Below are positions 14,220-21,920 of a stretch of DNA of 23,162 nt, piece by piece. Positions within the stretch are counted from its first letter, which is position 1. Every line of letters begins with the position of its first letter. Made by a program: the position numbers and the translations under genes. The stretch is from PALSA-505 sp036495485 (GTDB lineage Bacteria > Actinomycetota > Actinomycetes > Streptosporangiales > Streptosporangiaceae): assembly GCA_036495485.1 (NCBI GenBank), contig DASXMU010000035.1:1-23162 (forward strand). The letters are read 5' to 3'. The notes beneath the pieces were generated by a model, which had not been told where the DNA came from, searched no databases, and was given only the letters and a program-made list of their open reading frames with translations.

Positions 14220-14543
14220 CCCAGCCGCACCCCCGTCAGCCACGCAGCCGCGCAACCTCACCCAGACGATCGAGCGGCCAGCCACAGCGGTAGCCCCCTA
14301 TCCATCGTTCCGGGCATCCAGCCATCATCTCCTGTCGCCTCTAAGCTGGGCAAAGAAGCCCAATTGCAGGGAGGTAGACCAGCCGTGAGCCTAAACGGCC
14401 CCACTGTCGTCATCCTCGATCATGACGGCATCGGTCAGCACATCAGTGAGGCCCGGAAGCTATAGAGGGGGTCCGCGAAGCAGGCGGATGGATAGCTTCG
14501 GCTACGTAACCCTGTAGTCGGTTATGATCGTACGGGGAATTCT
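14220..14543. other. intergenic region at the edge of the AT-rich islet
   Basis: No full gene is seen. The only candidate is the short ORF at 14385-14465. Beyond it (14466-14543), the + strand shows no further start with a ribosome-binding site. Base composition begins to shift toward A and T around 14,500. Confidence 0.45.
14385..14465 (+). pseudogene. 26-codon ORF, possible remnant of an XRE-type regulator
   Basis: A GTG start with AGGGAGG 10 bases upstream opens a reading frame ending in ISEARKL and then TAG. The sequence LDHDGIGQHISEARKL reads like the first helix of actinomycete XRE-family HTH proteins, which usually continue with RG and a Gln-rich HTH. After the stop, the same frame reads RGSAKQADG before another stop, consistent with a decayed continuation. 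Too short to be sure; it may equally be a leader peptide or chance. Confidence 0.3.
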
Positions 14544-15035
14544 TCAGTCAACCTCGCGCAATTCTTTGAAATAAGCGGACAGATAGAACTGATACATTGC
14601 CCCAGTATTCACCGGAATATCAGATATGCTACCTATGATCTTGTGGTCAGAGAAATGACTCTGGTTGATAGTTAGTTTATCGTCAAGAGCGCGGACAGCG
14701 TAGCCTGTAGATAGGTCTTGCCGCCCCCGCTCGGTCTTGAATCGCCCTACGTATTGTCCAATATACCGCTTGCTGTCAGGATCGACTTCAACTCCCAGCT
14801 CATCTTCGGCAATTCTCATAATGACATCGTTGATACCTTCGGGCTTCAGCATACGCAAGCCCGGCAAGGCCCATTTATTCTGGTACGGCGCAATGGTTCG
14901 ACGTAGCATGACGACGCTTCTGCCGTGCGGAAGTTCGACAACAAGGTCGAACGTTGGAATAACACAATACTCTAGTATCTGGTCAAGCAGCTCACGCGGC
15001 GCCCATTTGGTCTCGACACGCTTAAGGCTTGCCAT
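14544..15035 (-). CDS. Nudix hydrolase with GDP-mannose-hydrolase-type motif, 163 aa
   Basis: A Nudix fold is read from LVVELPHGRSVVMLRRTIAPYQNKWALPG and the box from Gly59 to Gly81. The box is not canonical: it ends RIAEDELGV, has one extra residue, and has Ile where the first catalytic Glu of the REUxEE core should be. That is the form seen in GDP-mannose mannosyl hydrolase (Gmm/NudD), which hydrolyses at carbon rather than phosphorus. The C-terminus lacks other known domains. The frame is open to 15305, but that would overlap the upstream gene by 245 bases; ATG at 15035 follows it by 25 bases and has GAAGGGA upstream. Codons use A and T in third positions far more than neighbours, suggesting recent transfer. 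Confidence 0.72.
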   Translation of the reverse strand: MASLKRVETKWAPRELLDQILEYCVIPTFDLVVELPHGRSVVMLRRTIAPYQNKWALPGLRMLKPEGINDVIMRIAEDELGVEVDPDSKRYIGQYVGRFKTERGRQDLSTGYAVRALDDKLTINQSHFSDHKIIGSISDIPVNTGAMYQFYLSAYFKELREVD

Positions 15036-15060
15036 AGGTTTAATTCCCTTCACCTTGGAA

Positions 15061-15972
15061 TTAAAGGCGTCCGCGAACGCTTCGCTCAGCGGTTCGCCAG
15101 ACCGAATCATTGTCCGGCAAGATTGTAGCATTGCCGACCAGCTCAATGCTACGCGCATGGCTTCCATTGACGGGATCGTGAGATATGTTCCCAACCCGCA
15201 AAAGGAACTGAAATGATGCAGGCTTCGTGCGCAGTTGATCAGATAGCTTGCGAAGAATGCCTCGATCTCGGTATAGAAGTGACAGTGCGCGGGTACCAGT
15301 GCCATGCGCGCCGCCGAAACTTACGATGTAGCTCCCCGCATCAACCGAGCCACCTGAAAGATAGTTCCGTACCTTCGTTACAAGCAAGTAATCTTCTTGC
15401 AGAAGTCCATTCTCGTCTACTCGTGGGACGTATAGGCCGCCTGGTCCGGCAATACGCCAATTTGGTCGCTCTACTAGGCCACGTCCAGCTACGTACCGCC
15501 GTGCCACTGCCCGTTCATCCACTTCTGCTTTCGATACAATCCACCGGAATGGTAGATCGAGCGGGGCATCGCTGATCGTAAGTGAATCTGGGTCATCCTC
15601 ATCCTGGCGATAACCAAATGCAATCCTCGAAAGCCCTTCCGCCGTCGGGCTTCCTATTAATGCCAAGTTCTGGCTTACCTGGGTAGATATAGAGTCTGCG
15701 ACGCTAACGAGGTTTGCTGCCTCTGCTCTCTTATAGTCATTGCCACTCGCGGCGGTAAGACCATAAAGATTATCAGGATGCAACTGTTCAGTTCCCGCGA
15801 ACAGAACATGTCGTGAGTCGTGGCGGTAGACAACTTGTGCCTGTTGATGAAGGCCGAGTAGTTGGCGAGCAAAATCTGCCTCTTGTCTATATTTGGCTTT
15901 CTCGCGAATCCAATCAATCGCTTTGGTAGATACTGTTACCAGGCCAGTGGCCCCAGCGACTTGAGCGGCCAC
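15061..15972 (-). CDS. uncharacterised protein paired with the Nudix gene, 303 aa
   Basis: I do not recognise this family. It opens with AAQVAGATGLVTVSTKAIDW, a weakly hydrophobic helix. Two segments look like strand-loop-helix nucleotide- or ligand-binding turns: NLALIGSPT at 102-110 and SYIVSFGGAHGTGTRAL at 214-230, the latter Gly-rich. A Rossmann-like fold with two halves would fit, but that is inference. No catalytic motif of a known nuclease, protease or NTPase is evident. GTG at 15972 is the first in-frame start; no clear ribosome-binding site precedes it, so the N-terminus is uncertain. The Nudix gene starts 25 bases after its stop, so they form a two-gene unit. AT-rich codon use sets both apart from flanking genes. 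Confidence 0.7.
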   Translation of the reverse strand: MAAQVAGATGLVTVSTKAIDWIREKAKYRQEADFARQLLGLHQQAQVVYRHDSRHVLFAGTEQLHPDNLYGLTAASGNDYKRAEAANLVSVADSISTQVSQNLALIGSPTAEGLSRIAFGYRQDEDDPDSLTISDAPLDLPFRWIVSKAEVDERAVARRYVAGRGLVERPNWRIAGPGGLYVPRVDENGLLQEDYLLVTKVRNYLSGGSVDAGSYIVSFGGAHGTGTRALSLLYRDRGILRKLSDQLRTKPASFQFLLRVGNISHDPVNGSHARSIELVGNATILPDNDSVWRTAERSVRGRL

Positions 15973-16136
15973 AGTTAATACTGCGCTTACAGTTGCACTC
16001 GTTACAGATCACCCCATGCGGGCGAGGCTGTCACCCCTAGGGCAGCCTGTTCGACGGTAAGTATTGCGGAAGCATCCGAGCGCTTCAAGCGAGGTGCGAC
16101 CAGGTTCCACCCCACCCCGAGACACAACCAATGCAG

Positions 16137-17045
16137 CTAGTCCGCCAGGCGGTCGAGGGCCTGGCGGGCCTTTTGCTGGGCGGCTTCGGCGCGGCGGACC
16201 TCGGCGGCGGCCATCCGGAGGCGGTGCCGGGCGTCGGCCAGCTCGTGTTCGAGCCGCCGGACGGTTTCGGCGTGTTCCCGCTCGTCCCGGGTGGCCGCCG
16301 CTGCGGCCTGGTCGGCGTCGGCAAGGGCTTGCTCTGCGGCGGCCCTGAGCTTGGCCTGGCGTTCCTGGGCCTGGGCCGCTGCCCGCGCGGCGGCCTCGGC
16401 CAGCCTGGCCTCCCGGCGCTCGGCCGCCAGCGCCAGCTTGCTCTGCCGCTCCTGGCTCACCTGCCTCGGGCTTGGTGACGGGGCAGCGGCGGCCGGGCCC
16501 GGCCCGGCCGGGGTCTTTCCCTTGCTGGTGACCGGGAGCGGCGGTACCAGGGCCAGCGGTGACTGACCGGACCCGAAGCCCGGCCTGCTGGCCGCACGCA
16601 GCAGCGTGCCCTGCTGGATCTGCTCGGCCACCTCCGGGTCGGCCAGCGCGGCGGCGAAGGTGGCGGTGATCTCCTCGCGCATCGCGGCGGGGGTCGCGCT
16701 CTGCCCCGGCACCGCCAGCGCCTGCCGTACCAGGGCGGCGATCAACTGGCGCCGCTGCTGGGTCAGCTCGCGCATCCGGGCGCCGTCGCCGGACCGTTCG
16801 GCGGCCCGCAGCCGTTCACCGAGCGTGGCCAGCTTCAACGCGCTGTCCGGATCGGAGCGGGCCATCTGGTTGATCACCCAGGCCGACTTGGTGGGCTTGC
16901 GCAGGCCAGCGATCTGCCGGGCGGCCAGCGGCTGGCCGGCCACCCGCGCCCGGCCGATCAGGTCGGCGCGGCGCTCGATGAACTCATCCGGGTCGGCCGA
17001 GTACAACTCGGCGACCGCCTCGGCCAGCAGGTCACCACCGCTCAC
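16137..17045 (-). CDS. conserved actinobacterial coiled-coil protein of unknown function, 302 aa
   Basis: Soluble protein in two parts. The N-terminal half (about 1-150) is helical, with YSADPDEFIERRADLIGRAR, LRKPTKSAWVINQMAR (48-63) and RMRELTQQRRQLIAALVRQAL, a pattern I know from conserved actinobacterial proteins without assigned function. A Pro/Ala-rich linker (about 160-195) leads to a long Ala/Glu/Arg coiled coil (about 196-300). The frame is open to 17270, but that would run through the divergent phosphotriesterase gene, so I chose GTG at 17045, where the conserved region begins. Only 18 bases separate it from the divergent ATG at 17064, so the two promoters must overlap or transcripts are leaderless. 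Confidence 0.72.
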   Translation of the reverse strand: MSGGDLLAEAVAELYSADPDEFIERRADLIGRARVAGQPLAARQIAGLRKPTKSAWVINQMARSDPDSALKLATLGERLRAAERSGDGARMRELTQQRRQLIAALVRQALAVPGQSATPAAMREEITATFAAALADPEVAEQIQQGTLLRAASRPGFGSGQSPLALVPPLPVTSKGKTPAGPGPAAAAPSPSPRQVSQERQSKLALAAERREARLAEAAARAAAQAQERQAKLRAAAEQALADADQAAAAATRDEREHAETVRRLEHELADARHRLRMAAAEVRRAEAAQQKARQALDRLAD

Positions 17046-17063
17046 GCAGCCATCCTGCCGCAG

Positions 17064-18065
17064 ATGCCGGACGCGGTGTGCAACGCTGGCCTGGTGACGC
17101 CGAAGATAGTGGAAACCGTGCGCGGCCCGGTGGGCCTGGACGACCTCGGCCGCGTGTTCACGCACGAGCACGTGTTCGTGCTGAACGAGGAGATCCGGCA
17201 GAACTACCCGGCAGACTGGGACGAGGAGGAGCAGATCGCCTCCGCCGTCGCGAAGCTGACGGCGCTGCACCAGCGCGGCGTCGCCACGATCGTCGACCCG
17301 ACCGTGGTAGGCCTGGGCCGCAACATCCCGCGCGTCCAGCGGGTGGCCGCCCAGACCAGCATCAACATCATCGCCGCGACCGGGCTCTACACCTACAACG
17401 ACGTCCCGCTCTACTTCCGCTATCGCGGCCCGGACAGCGGGAAAGACGGCGGCGACCCGATGACGGACCTATTTGCCGGGGACCTCACCGAGGGCATCGC
17501 GGACACCGGGGTCAAGGCCGCGTTCCTCAAGTGCTGCATCGAGGAGGAGGGTCTCACCCCCGGCGTGGAACGGGTCATGCGCGCGGTGGCCAGGGCCCAC
17601 ACGATCACCGGCGCCCCGGTCATGGTGCACACCCACCCCGGCAGCCAGTCAGGCCTGGTGGCGCTGCGCGTGCTCACCGAGGAGGGCACCGACCTGTCCC
17701 GCGTGCTGCTGGCGCACTGCGGCGACACCGGCGACGTGGACCACCTGGCCCGGCTGGCCGACACGGGCTGCCTGCTCGGGATGGACCGCTTCGGCCTGGA
17801 CGTCCTGTTGCCGTTCGAGCAGCGGGTGGCCACGGTGGCGGCGCTGGCCGCCCGGGGCTACGCCGGCAGCATGGTCCTGTCGCACGACGCCTCCTGCCAC
17901 ATCGACTGGTTCCCGCCCGGCCTGCCCCCCGTACTGGCGCCGAACTGGCACTTCACCCACCTGCTCGACGACGTGCTCCCCGCGCTGCGCGACCAGGGCG
18001 TGACCGGCGAGCAGATCACCGCCATGCTCACCACCAACCCGCGCCGGTTCTTCACACCTCCGTGA
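17064..18065 (+). CDS. phosphotriesterase-family metal hydrolase (PTE-like lactonase), 333 aa
   Basis: Amidohydrolase-superfamily binuclear metal enzyme. All ligands are visible: His34 and His36 in FTHEH, the carboxylated-lysine position Lys156 in FLKCC, His189 in VMVHTHPGS, His218 in LLAHCGD and Asp275 in LSHDAS. Family members hydrolyse lactones (for example acyl-homoserine lactones) or phosphotriesters; the native substrate here is unknown. No signal peptide. ATG at 17064 lacks a ribosome-binding site, and GTG at 17076 or 17094 are alternatives, since the conserved region begins at TPKIVETVRGPV. It converges with the ABC permease, 12 bases apart. Confidence 0.9.
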   Translation: MPDAVCNAGLVTPKIVETVRGPVGLDDLGRVFTHEHVFVLNEEIRQNYPADWDEEEQIASAVAKLTALHQRGVATIVDPTVVGLGRNIPRVQRVAAQTSINIIAATGLYTYNDVPLYFRYRGPDSGKDGGDPMTDLFAGDLTEGIADTGVKAAFLKCCIEEEGLTPGVERVMRAVARAHTITGAPVMVHTHPGSQSGLVALRVLTEEGTDLSRVLLAHCGDTGDVDHLARLADTGCLLGMDRFGLDVLLPFEQRVATVAALAARGYAGSMVLSHDASCHIDWFPPGLPPVLAPNWHFTHLLDDVLPALRDQGVTGEQITAMLTTNPRRFFTPP

Positions 18066-18077
18066 TACCAATTGCCG

Positions 18078-18911
18078 CTACTTCAGCAGCAGGTGGCTGA
18101 TCCGGCGGCTCGCCACGGTGAGCCCGATCAGCCCCAGCGCGGCCAGGTAGGCCGCGTGCCAGAGCAGGCTCGGTGCCACCGACCCCAGGGTGAGGCTGCG
18201 CAGCAGCACGACCCCCTGGTACAGCGGAGTGCACTCGACGACGATCCGGAGCACGGGCGGGTACACCGACAGCGGGTAGAACGACGCGGAGAACAGGAAC
18301 ATCGGCAGCGTCGCCAGCATGATGAACTCGAAGTGCTGCCAGCTTTTCATGTAGGTGGTGCCCGCCATCCCGACCGCCGCGAACGCGAAGCCGATGAGCA
18401 GGGCGACCGGCACGTTCAGCACCGCCCACACCGAGTGGACCAGGCCCATCGACAGCATGATCACCATGAACGCGAGCGCGTACAGGCCGCCGCGGATCAG
18501 CGCCCAGGAGATCTCGCCGAGCGCGATGTCACCGGACTGCATCGGTGTCGCGAGCGCGGAGTCGTAGAGCTTGGCGTACTTGAGCCGGAAGAACACGTTG
18601 AACGTCGAGTCGAACATGGCGCCGTTCATCGACGAGCTGGCGAGCAGCGCCGGTGCCACGAAGGCCGCATAGGTGATCACATGCCCGCTCGGCCCGGTCA
18701 CGTGCCCGACCAGCTTGCCCAGCCCGACGCCGATCGACAGCAGGTAGAACAGCGGCTCGAGCAGACCGGACACGAACATCAGCCAGGCGCGCCGGTACAC
18801 CCGGGCGTGCCGCTCGACCAGGTGCAGGCTGCCACGCGACCGCACCGGGATCGGGAACACCCGCAGCAGCCCGGCCGCCTCGCCGAACGTCGGCGCGGTC
18901 ATGACGGGCAT
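18078..18911 (-). CDS. ABC-2 type exporter permease, second subunit, 277 aa
   Basis: Integral membrane permease of the DrrB/NodJ type with about six hydrophobic segments (for example AWLMFVSGLLEPLFYLLSIGVGLG, AFMVIMLSMGLVHSVWAVL and FIMLATLPMFLFSASFYPL). The ABC-2 signature region AFVAPALLASSSMNGAMFDSTFNVFFRLKYAKLYDSALATP is present in the central part. It is 9 bases after the other permease gene, so the exporter has a heterodimeric membrane part. ATG at 18911 is used; another ATG three codons later (18902) is possible. Confidence 0.9.
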   Translation of the reverse strand: MPVMTAPTFGEAAGLLRVFPIPVRSRGSLHLVERHARVYRRAWLMFVSGLLEPLFYLLSIGVGLGKLVGHVTGPSGHVITYAAFVAPALLASSSMNGAMFDSTFNVFFRLKYAKLYDSALATPMQSGDIALGEISWALIRGGLYALAFMVIMLSMGLVHSVWAVLNVPVALLIGFAFAAVGMAGTTYMKSWQHFEFIMLATLPMFLFSASFYPLSVYPPVLRIVVECTPLYQGVVLLRSLTLGSVAPSLLWHAAYLAALGLIGLTVASRRISHLLLK

Positions 18912-18920
18912 CCCGCGTAC

Positions 18921-19727
18921 TCAGGCATGCAGCCTCCTGCGGTAAGTCCGCTGCCCGGCCAGCAGGCCCGCCACCGTGATCGCGAGCAGGTAGCCGACAT
19001 GCAGGAACGCGTCGCCAGCGGTCAGCGTGCCGAGGCTGATGCTCCGGCACAGCGCCACCCCATGCCACAGTGGCGTGATGTAGGCGACCGGGCGTATCCA
19101 GGCTGGGAGCTGGGTGACCGGGAAGAACGTCCCGGAGAACAGGAACAGCGGGACCAGAACGAACCTGAACACGACAGAAAAACCGCTGTCCTTGTTCTGC
19201 GTGATCGCCCACGCCTCCATCGGCGCGGCGAATGCCAGGCCGGTGAGCACGGCGGCGGGCACCGCCAGGATCACGGCGGGCGAGCGTGCCGCGCCGAAGA
19301 CGGCCATCACGGCGAGGAACATGCCGCAGTTCATCAGCAGCCGCATCGCGACGAAGATCTGGTGCCCGCGGAAGATGTCACGCGGCCGCAGCGGTGAGGC
19401 GGCGGCGGCCTGGTAGGTGCGGTCCCACTTCACCGAGCCGAGCACCGGGTAGGTGCACTCGCCGATGCCGGTCTGCATGGCCTGGGCGGCCAGCAGCCCG
19501 GGCGCGAGGAAGGCCAGGTAGCTCACCCCGCCCAGGTGCGCGGTCCCGTGCTTGTCCACCAGCGTGCCGAGCCCGAGCCCCATCGCGCTCAGGTACAGCA
19601 GCGGGTTGAACAGGCTGGAGTAGATCGACCCCTTCCAGGTCCTGCGGTAGTCGGTCAGCCACATCCGGAACTCACGCACGGCCATCGCGACAGGACGTGG
19701 CGACAGCAGCTGGCCCACGAGAGCCAT
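18921..19727 (-). CDS. ABC-2 type exporter permease, first subunit, 268 aa
   Basis: Paralogue of the next permease, with the same layout: a cytoplasmic N-terminus REFRMWLTDYRRTWKGS, then about six membrane segments. FLAPGLLAAQAMQTGIGECTYPVLGSVKWDRTYQAAAASPLRPRDI is the ABC-2 coupling region. FRFVLVPLFLFSGTFFPVTQLPAWIRPVAYITPLWHGV is typical of NodJ-like proteins. Its ATG overlaps the ATPase stop (ATGA), indicating coupled translation. Confidence 0.9.
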   Translation of the reverse strand: MALVGQLLSPRPVAMAVREFRMWLTDYRRTWKGSIYSSLFNPLLYLSAMGLGLGTLVDKHGTAHLGGVSYLAFLAPGLLAAQAMQTGIGECTYPVLGSVKWDRTYQAAAASPLRPRDIFRGHQIFVAMRLLMNCGMFLAVMAVFGAARSPAVILAVPAAVLTGLAFAAPMEAWAITQNKDSGFSVVFRFVLVPLFLFSGTFFPVTQLPAWIRPVAYITPLWHGVALCRSISLGTLTAGDAFLHVGYLLAITVAGLLAGQRTYRRRLHA

Positions 19728-20692
19728 CAGTCCTCCAGCCGGCGGCCGGTGAGCCGGAGGAACACATCTTCCAGCGTGCTTCGCCGCACGAGCGAGGTCA
19801 GCGGGTCCAGGCCGAGGTCATGAGCGCTGGCCAGGGCATCGTCACCGTTCCGTATATAAAGAAGAATCCGGTCGGCGAGCACTTCCATCCGGTCAGCCGG
19901 GACGGCGGTGAGCTTTTCCGCGGCCTGCTCGTGCGTGGATGGGTCGAACCGCAGCTCGAGCACCTCCGGCGTGGAATAAGTGTCGATGAGCTCGCGCGGC
20001 GAGCCCTCCGCCACGATCTTTCCGTGGTCCATGATGACCAGGCGGTCGCAAAGCTGCTCGGCCTCGTCCATGTAGTGGGTGGTGAGGATCAGCGTCACAC
20101 CCTGCTGCTTCAGCCGGAACAGCCGGTCCCAGACCACGTGCCTGGCCTGCGGGTCGAGCCCGGTCGTTGGCTCGTCCAGCAGCAGGATGTCCGGTTCGTT
20201 GATCAGCGACCTGGCGATCGTGAGCCGCCGCTTCAGCCCGCCGGACAGCGGCTCGACATGATCGTCCGCCCGGTCGGAGAGCTGCACGAAGTCGAGCAGC
20301 CGCTCGATCCGTTCCCTGATCACCTGCCTGGGCAGGCCGAAGTACCGCCCGTAGATGAGCAGGTTCTCCCACACGGTCAGCTCGACGTCGAGCGTGTCCT
20401 CCTGCGGCACCACCCCGAGCCGGGCCCTGATCACCGACCCCTTGCTGACCGGATCCAGGCCGAGGATGGTCAGCTCGCCGCCGCTCGGCGGCGAGACGCA
20501 GCCGAGCATTCGCATGGTCGATGACTTGCCCGCGCCGTTCGGCCCAAGGAACCCGAACGCCTCGCCACGGCGCAGCTCGAAGTCGATCCCGTCGACCGCC
20601 GTGAAGTCCCCGAAGCGCTTGGTCAGGCCACGAGCGCGGACGAGGATGTCTGACTCGGGCACGACCGCGACGCTACCGGCTACGTCCGACAA
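19727..20692 (-). CDS. ABC exporter ATP-binding protein, NodI/DrrA type, 321 aa
   Basis: Full nucleotide-binding domain: Walker A GPNGAGKSS at 50-58, Q-loop Gln97, signature LSGG at 149-152, Walker B ILLLDEP at 169-175, and switch His206. It is followed by a C-terminal extension (about 228-321) ending STLEDVFLRLTGR, as in DrrA and NodI proteins. With two ABC-2 permeases it should export a drug, lipid or glycolipid; substrate is not readable. The start is uncertain: TTG at 20692 gives the full frame, while GTG at 20662 is eleven codons in, right before the conserved core; neither has a good ribosome-binding site. Confidence 0.92.
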   Translation of the reverse strand: MSDVAGSVAVVPESDILVRARGLTKRFGDFTAVDGIDFELRRGEAFGFLGPNGAGKSSTMRMLGCVSPPSGGELTILGLDPVSKGSVIRARLGVVPQEDTLDVELTVWENLLIYGRYFGLPRQVIRERIERLLDFVQLSDRADDHVEPLSGGLKRRLTIARSLINEPDILLLDEPTTGLDPQARHVVWDRLFRLKQQGVTLILTTHYMDEAEQLCDRLVIMDHGKIVAEGSPRELIDTYSTPEVLELRFDPSTHEQAAEKLTAVPADRMEVLADRILLYIRNGDDALASAHDLGLDPLTSLVRRSTLEDVFLRLTGRRLED

Positions 20693-20765
20693 TTCCGAAC
20701 GAGTTTCCCAGGGGCCCGGCTCCCTGGCCTTTCTGCGATCGGGGTCACGGTGTGCCTTTGCGGTG

Positions 20766-21764
20766 TCAGGCCCTGGGGGCGCCGCAGGTGTCGGACCCTG
20801 CCGGAGGCGGCATTCGCGATTGCCCGAGGTGCAGCGACTGACCCAGCGCCGCGTCGGCCTGTGCCTGGGTGAGCGTCCCGGTGGCGACCAGGCGGCCGAG
20901 GACGTGCGCCTCGCGGGCGTGCGCCTGCGCCGGGTTGGTCAGCGGATCGTACAACGATGGCCCCTGCACGGCCCCGGCCAGCAGGGCAGCCTGCGGCCAG
21001 GTCAACTGGCCTGGCGGCACTCCGAAGTACCCGCAGCTCGCCGTGCCCAGGCCGTAGTAGTTCTGGCCGAAGTAGGCGACGTCGGCGTACATCTGCAGGA
21101 TCTGGGGCTTGCTGTAGGTGAAGTTGAGCTTGACGGCGAGGGCGATCTGTTCGGCCTCGGCGGAGAAGCCCGACCGCCCGGGGGTGTACAGCATCTTCGC
21201 CAGCTGCTGGGTGATCGTGGCCCCGCCCTGCTGTGGGCCGCTGCCGGTCAGATAGCCGATGGCCACCCGGCCGACCGCAATCGGGTCGACGCCCGGGTCG
21301 GAGTAGAACCGGTGGTCCTCGGTGGCGACGAGCGCCTCGGCAAACCGGTCAGACACTGGCGGGCCGGGAACCGCGGTGCCGTGCGCCTGGGCCTGCGCCC
21401 GTGCAAGCGTCTGTGCCTGGCTGGCCGACGGCGTCATGGCGAGCAGCGCACCGAACGCAATGGCGGCCAGCAGCACGAAGACGCCGAGCATGATCACGGC
21501 ACGCCGGATCACCCTGCCCAGCCGCCGCCTGGGGCGGCGCGCATAGGTGGGCGGTACGTCACGGGACCCGGGCGGGACGCCGTAAGACCTTGGTGGGACG
21601 TCATACGAGCCGGGTGGGACGTCATAGGACGTCGGTGGGACGTCATAGAACCCGGGCAGGATGCCTGGGGTGAGGATGGCACCGGGGACGGTGTCGCCAT
21701 CCCGGGGGCGGAACGCACCCATCTCCGGGTCCGTCCACTCCGGTGCCCGTCCCCGTCCCCACAT
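20766..21764 (-). CDS. monofunctional GT51 peptidoglycan transglycosylase, 332 aa
   Basis: Membrane-anchored glycan-chain polymerase. The cytoplasmic N-terminus holds a heptad repeat and a basic stretch (ARRPRRRLGRVIRR), followed by one transmembrane helix (about 88-108). The GT51 domain shows catalytic Glu149 in VATEDHRFYSDPGVD, then GGATITQQLAKMLY and the second glutamine-rich motif QILQMYADVAYFGQNYYGLG. The motif-1 His of EDxxFxxHxG is replaced (SDPG), so this is a divergent subfamily. No transpeptidase domain follows, so it is monofunctional. ATG at 21764 has GGAGGGAG 9 bases upstream. Confidence 0.88.
   Translation of the reverse strand: MWGRGRAPEWTDPEMGAFRPRDGDTVPGAILTPGILPGFYDVPPTSYDVPPGSYDVPPRSYGVPPGSRDVPPTYARRPRRRLGRVIRRAVIMLGVFVLLAAIAFGALLAMTPSASQAQTLARAQAQAHGTAVPGPPVSDRFAEALVATEDHRFYSDPGVDPIAVGRVAIGYLTGSGPQQGGATITQQLAKMLYTPGRSGFSAEAEQIALAVKLNFTYSKPQILQMYADVAYFGQNYYGLGTASCGYFGVPPGQLTWPQAALLAGAVQGPSLYDPLTNPAQAHAREAHVLGRLVATGTLTQAQADAALGQSLHLGQSRMPPPAGSDTCGAPRA
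21543..21647 (-). repeat. five tandem 21-bp repeats coding YDVPPxS heptads in the GT51 tail
   Basis: Residues 40-74 read as five consecutive heptads of the form Y-D-V-P-P-x-S; the fourth has Gly for Asp, and the fifth starts with Arg and ends with Tyr. The DNA repeats vary at third positions. The segment is before the membrane helix, so cytoplasmic. Confidence 0.85.
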
Positions 21765-21920
21765 ACCTTGTCGCTCCCTCCACGGCTGCGCGCGGCGCGC
21801 CAGTCCTGCCGTCCGCCCGCCCCCGGCCGGTAAGAGCCCGCTAGGTTCCCTGCTTCCTGATACCCACTATCTCCTGCCGGAGAACGAACGAGATATGCGC
21901 CAAGTGCCAGCCCGGCGTAT
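21765..21920. other. intergenic region between GH20 and GT51 genes
   Basis: 156 bases between two genes on the minus strand. It must hold the GT51 ribosome-binding site (near 21774-21781); no convincing promoter hexamers or terminator were found. Confidence 0.4.

Noticed and set aside
16080..16136. tRNA-like or attachment site next to the AT-rich islet
   Set aside because: A GGTTCC run and a terminal CCA are present, but no cloverleaf could be folded and no matching repeat was found at the other side.
18072..19397. 441-codon plus-strand open frame opposite the ABC permeases
   Set aside because: Gln/His/Arg-rich shadow of two well-supported permease genes.
20355..21833. 492-codon plus-strand open frame opposite the ATPase start and GT51 gene
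   Set aside because: Crosses an intergenic region and lacks motifs; the minus-strand genes are certain.
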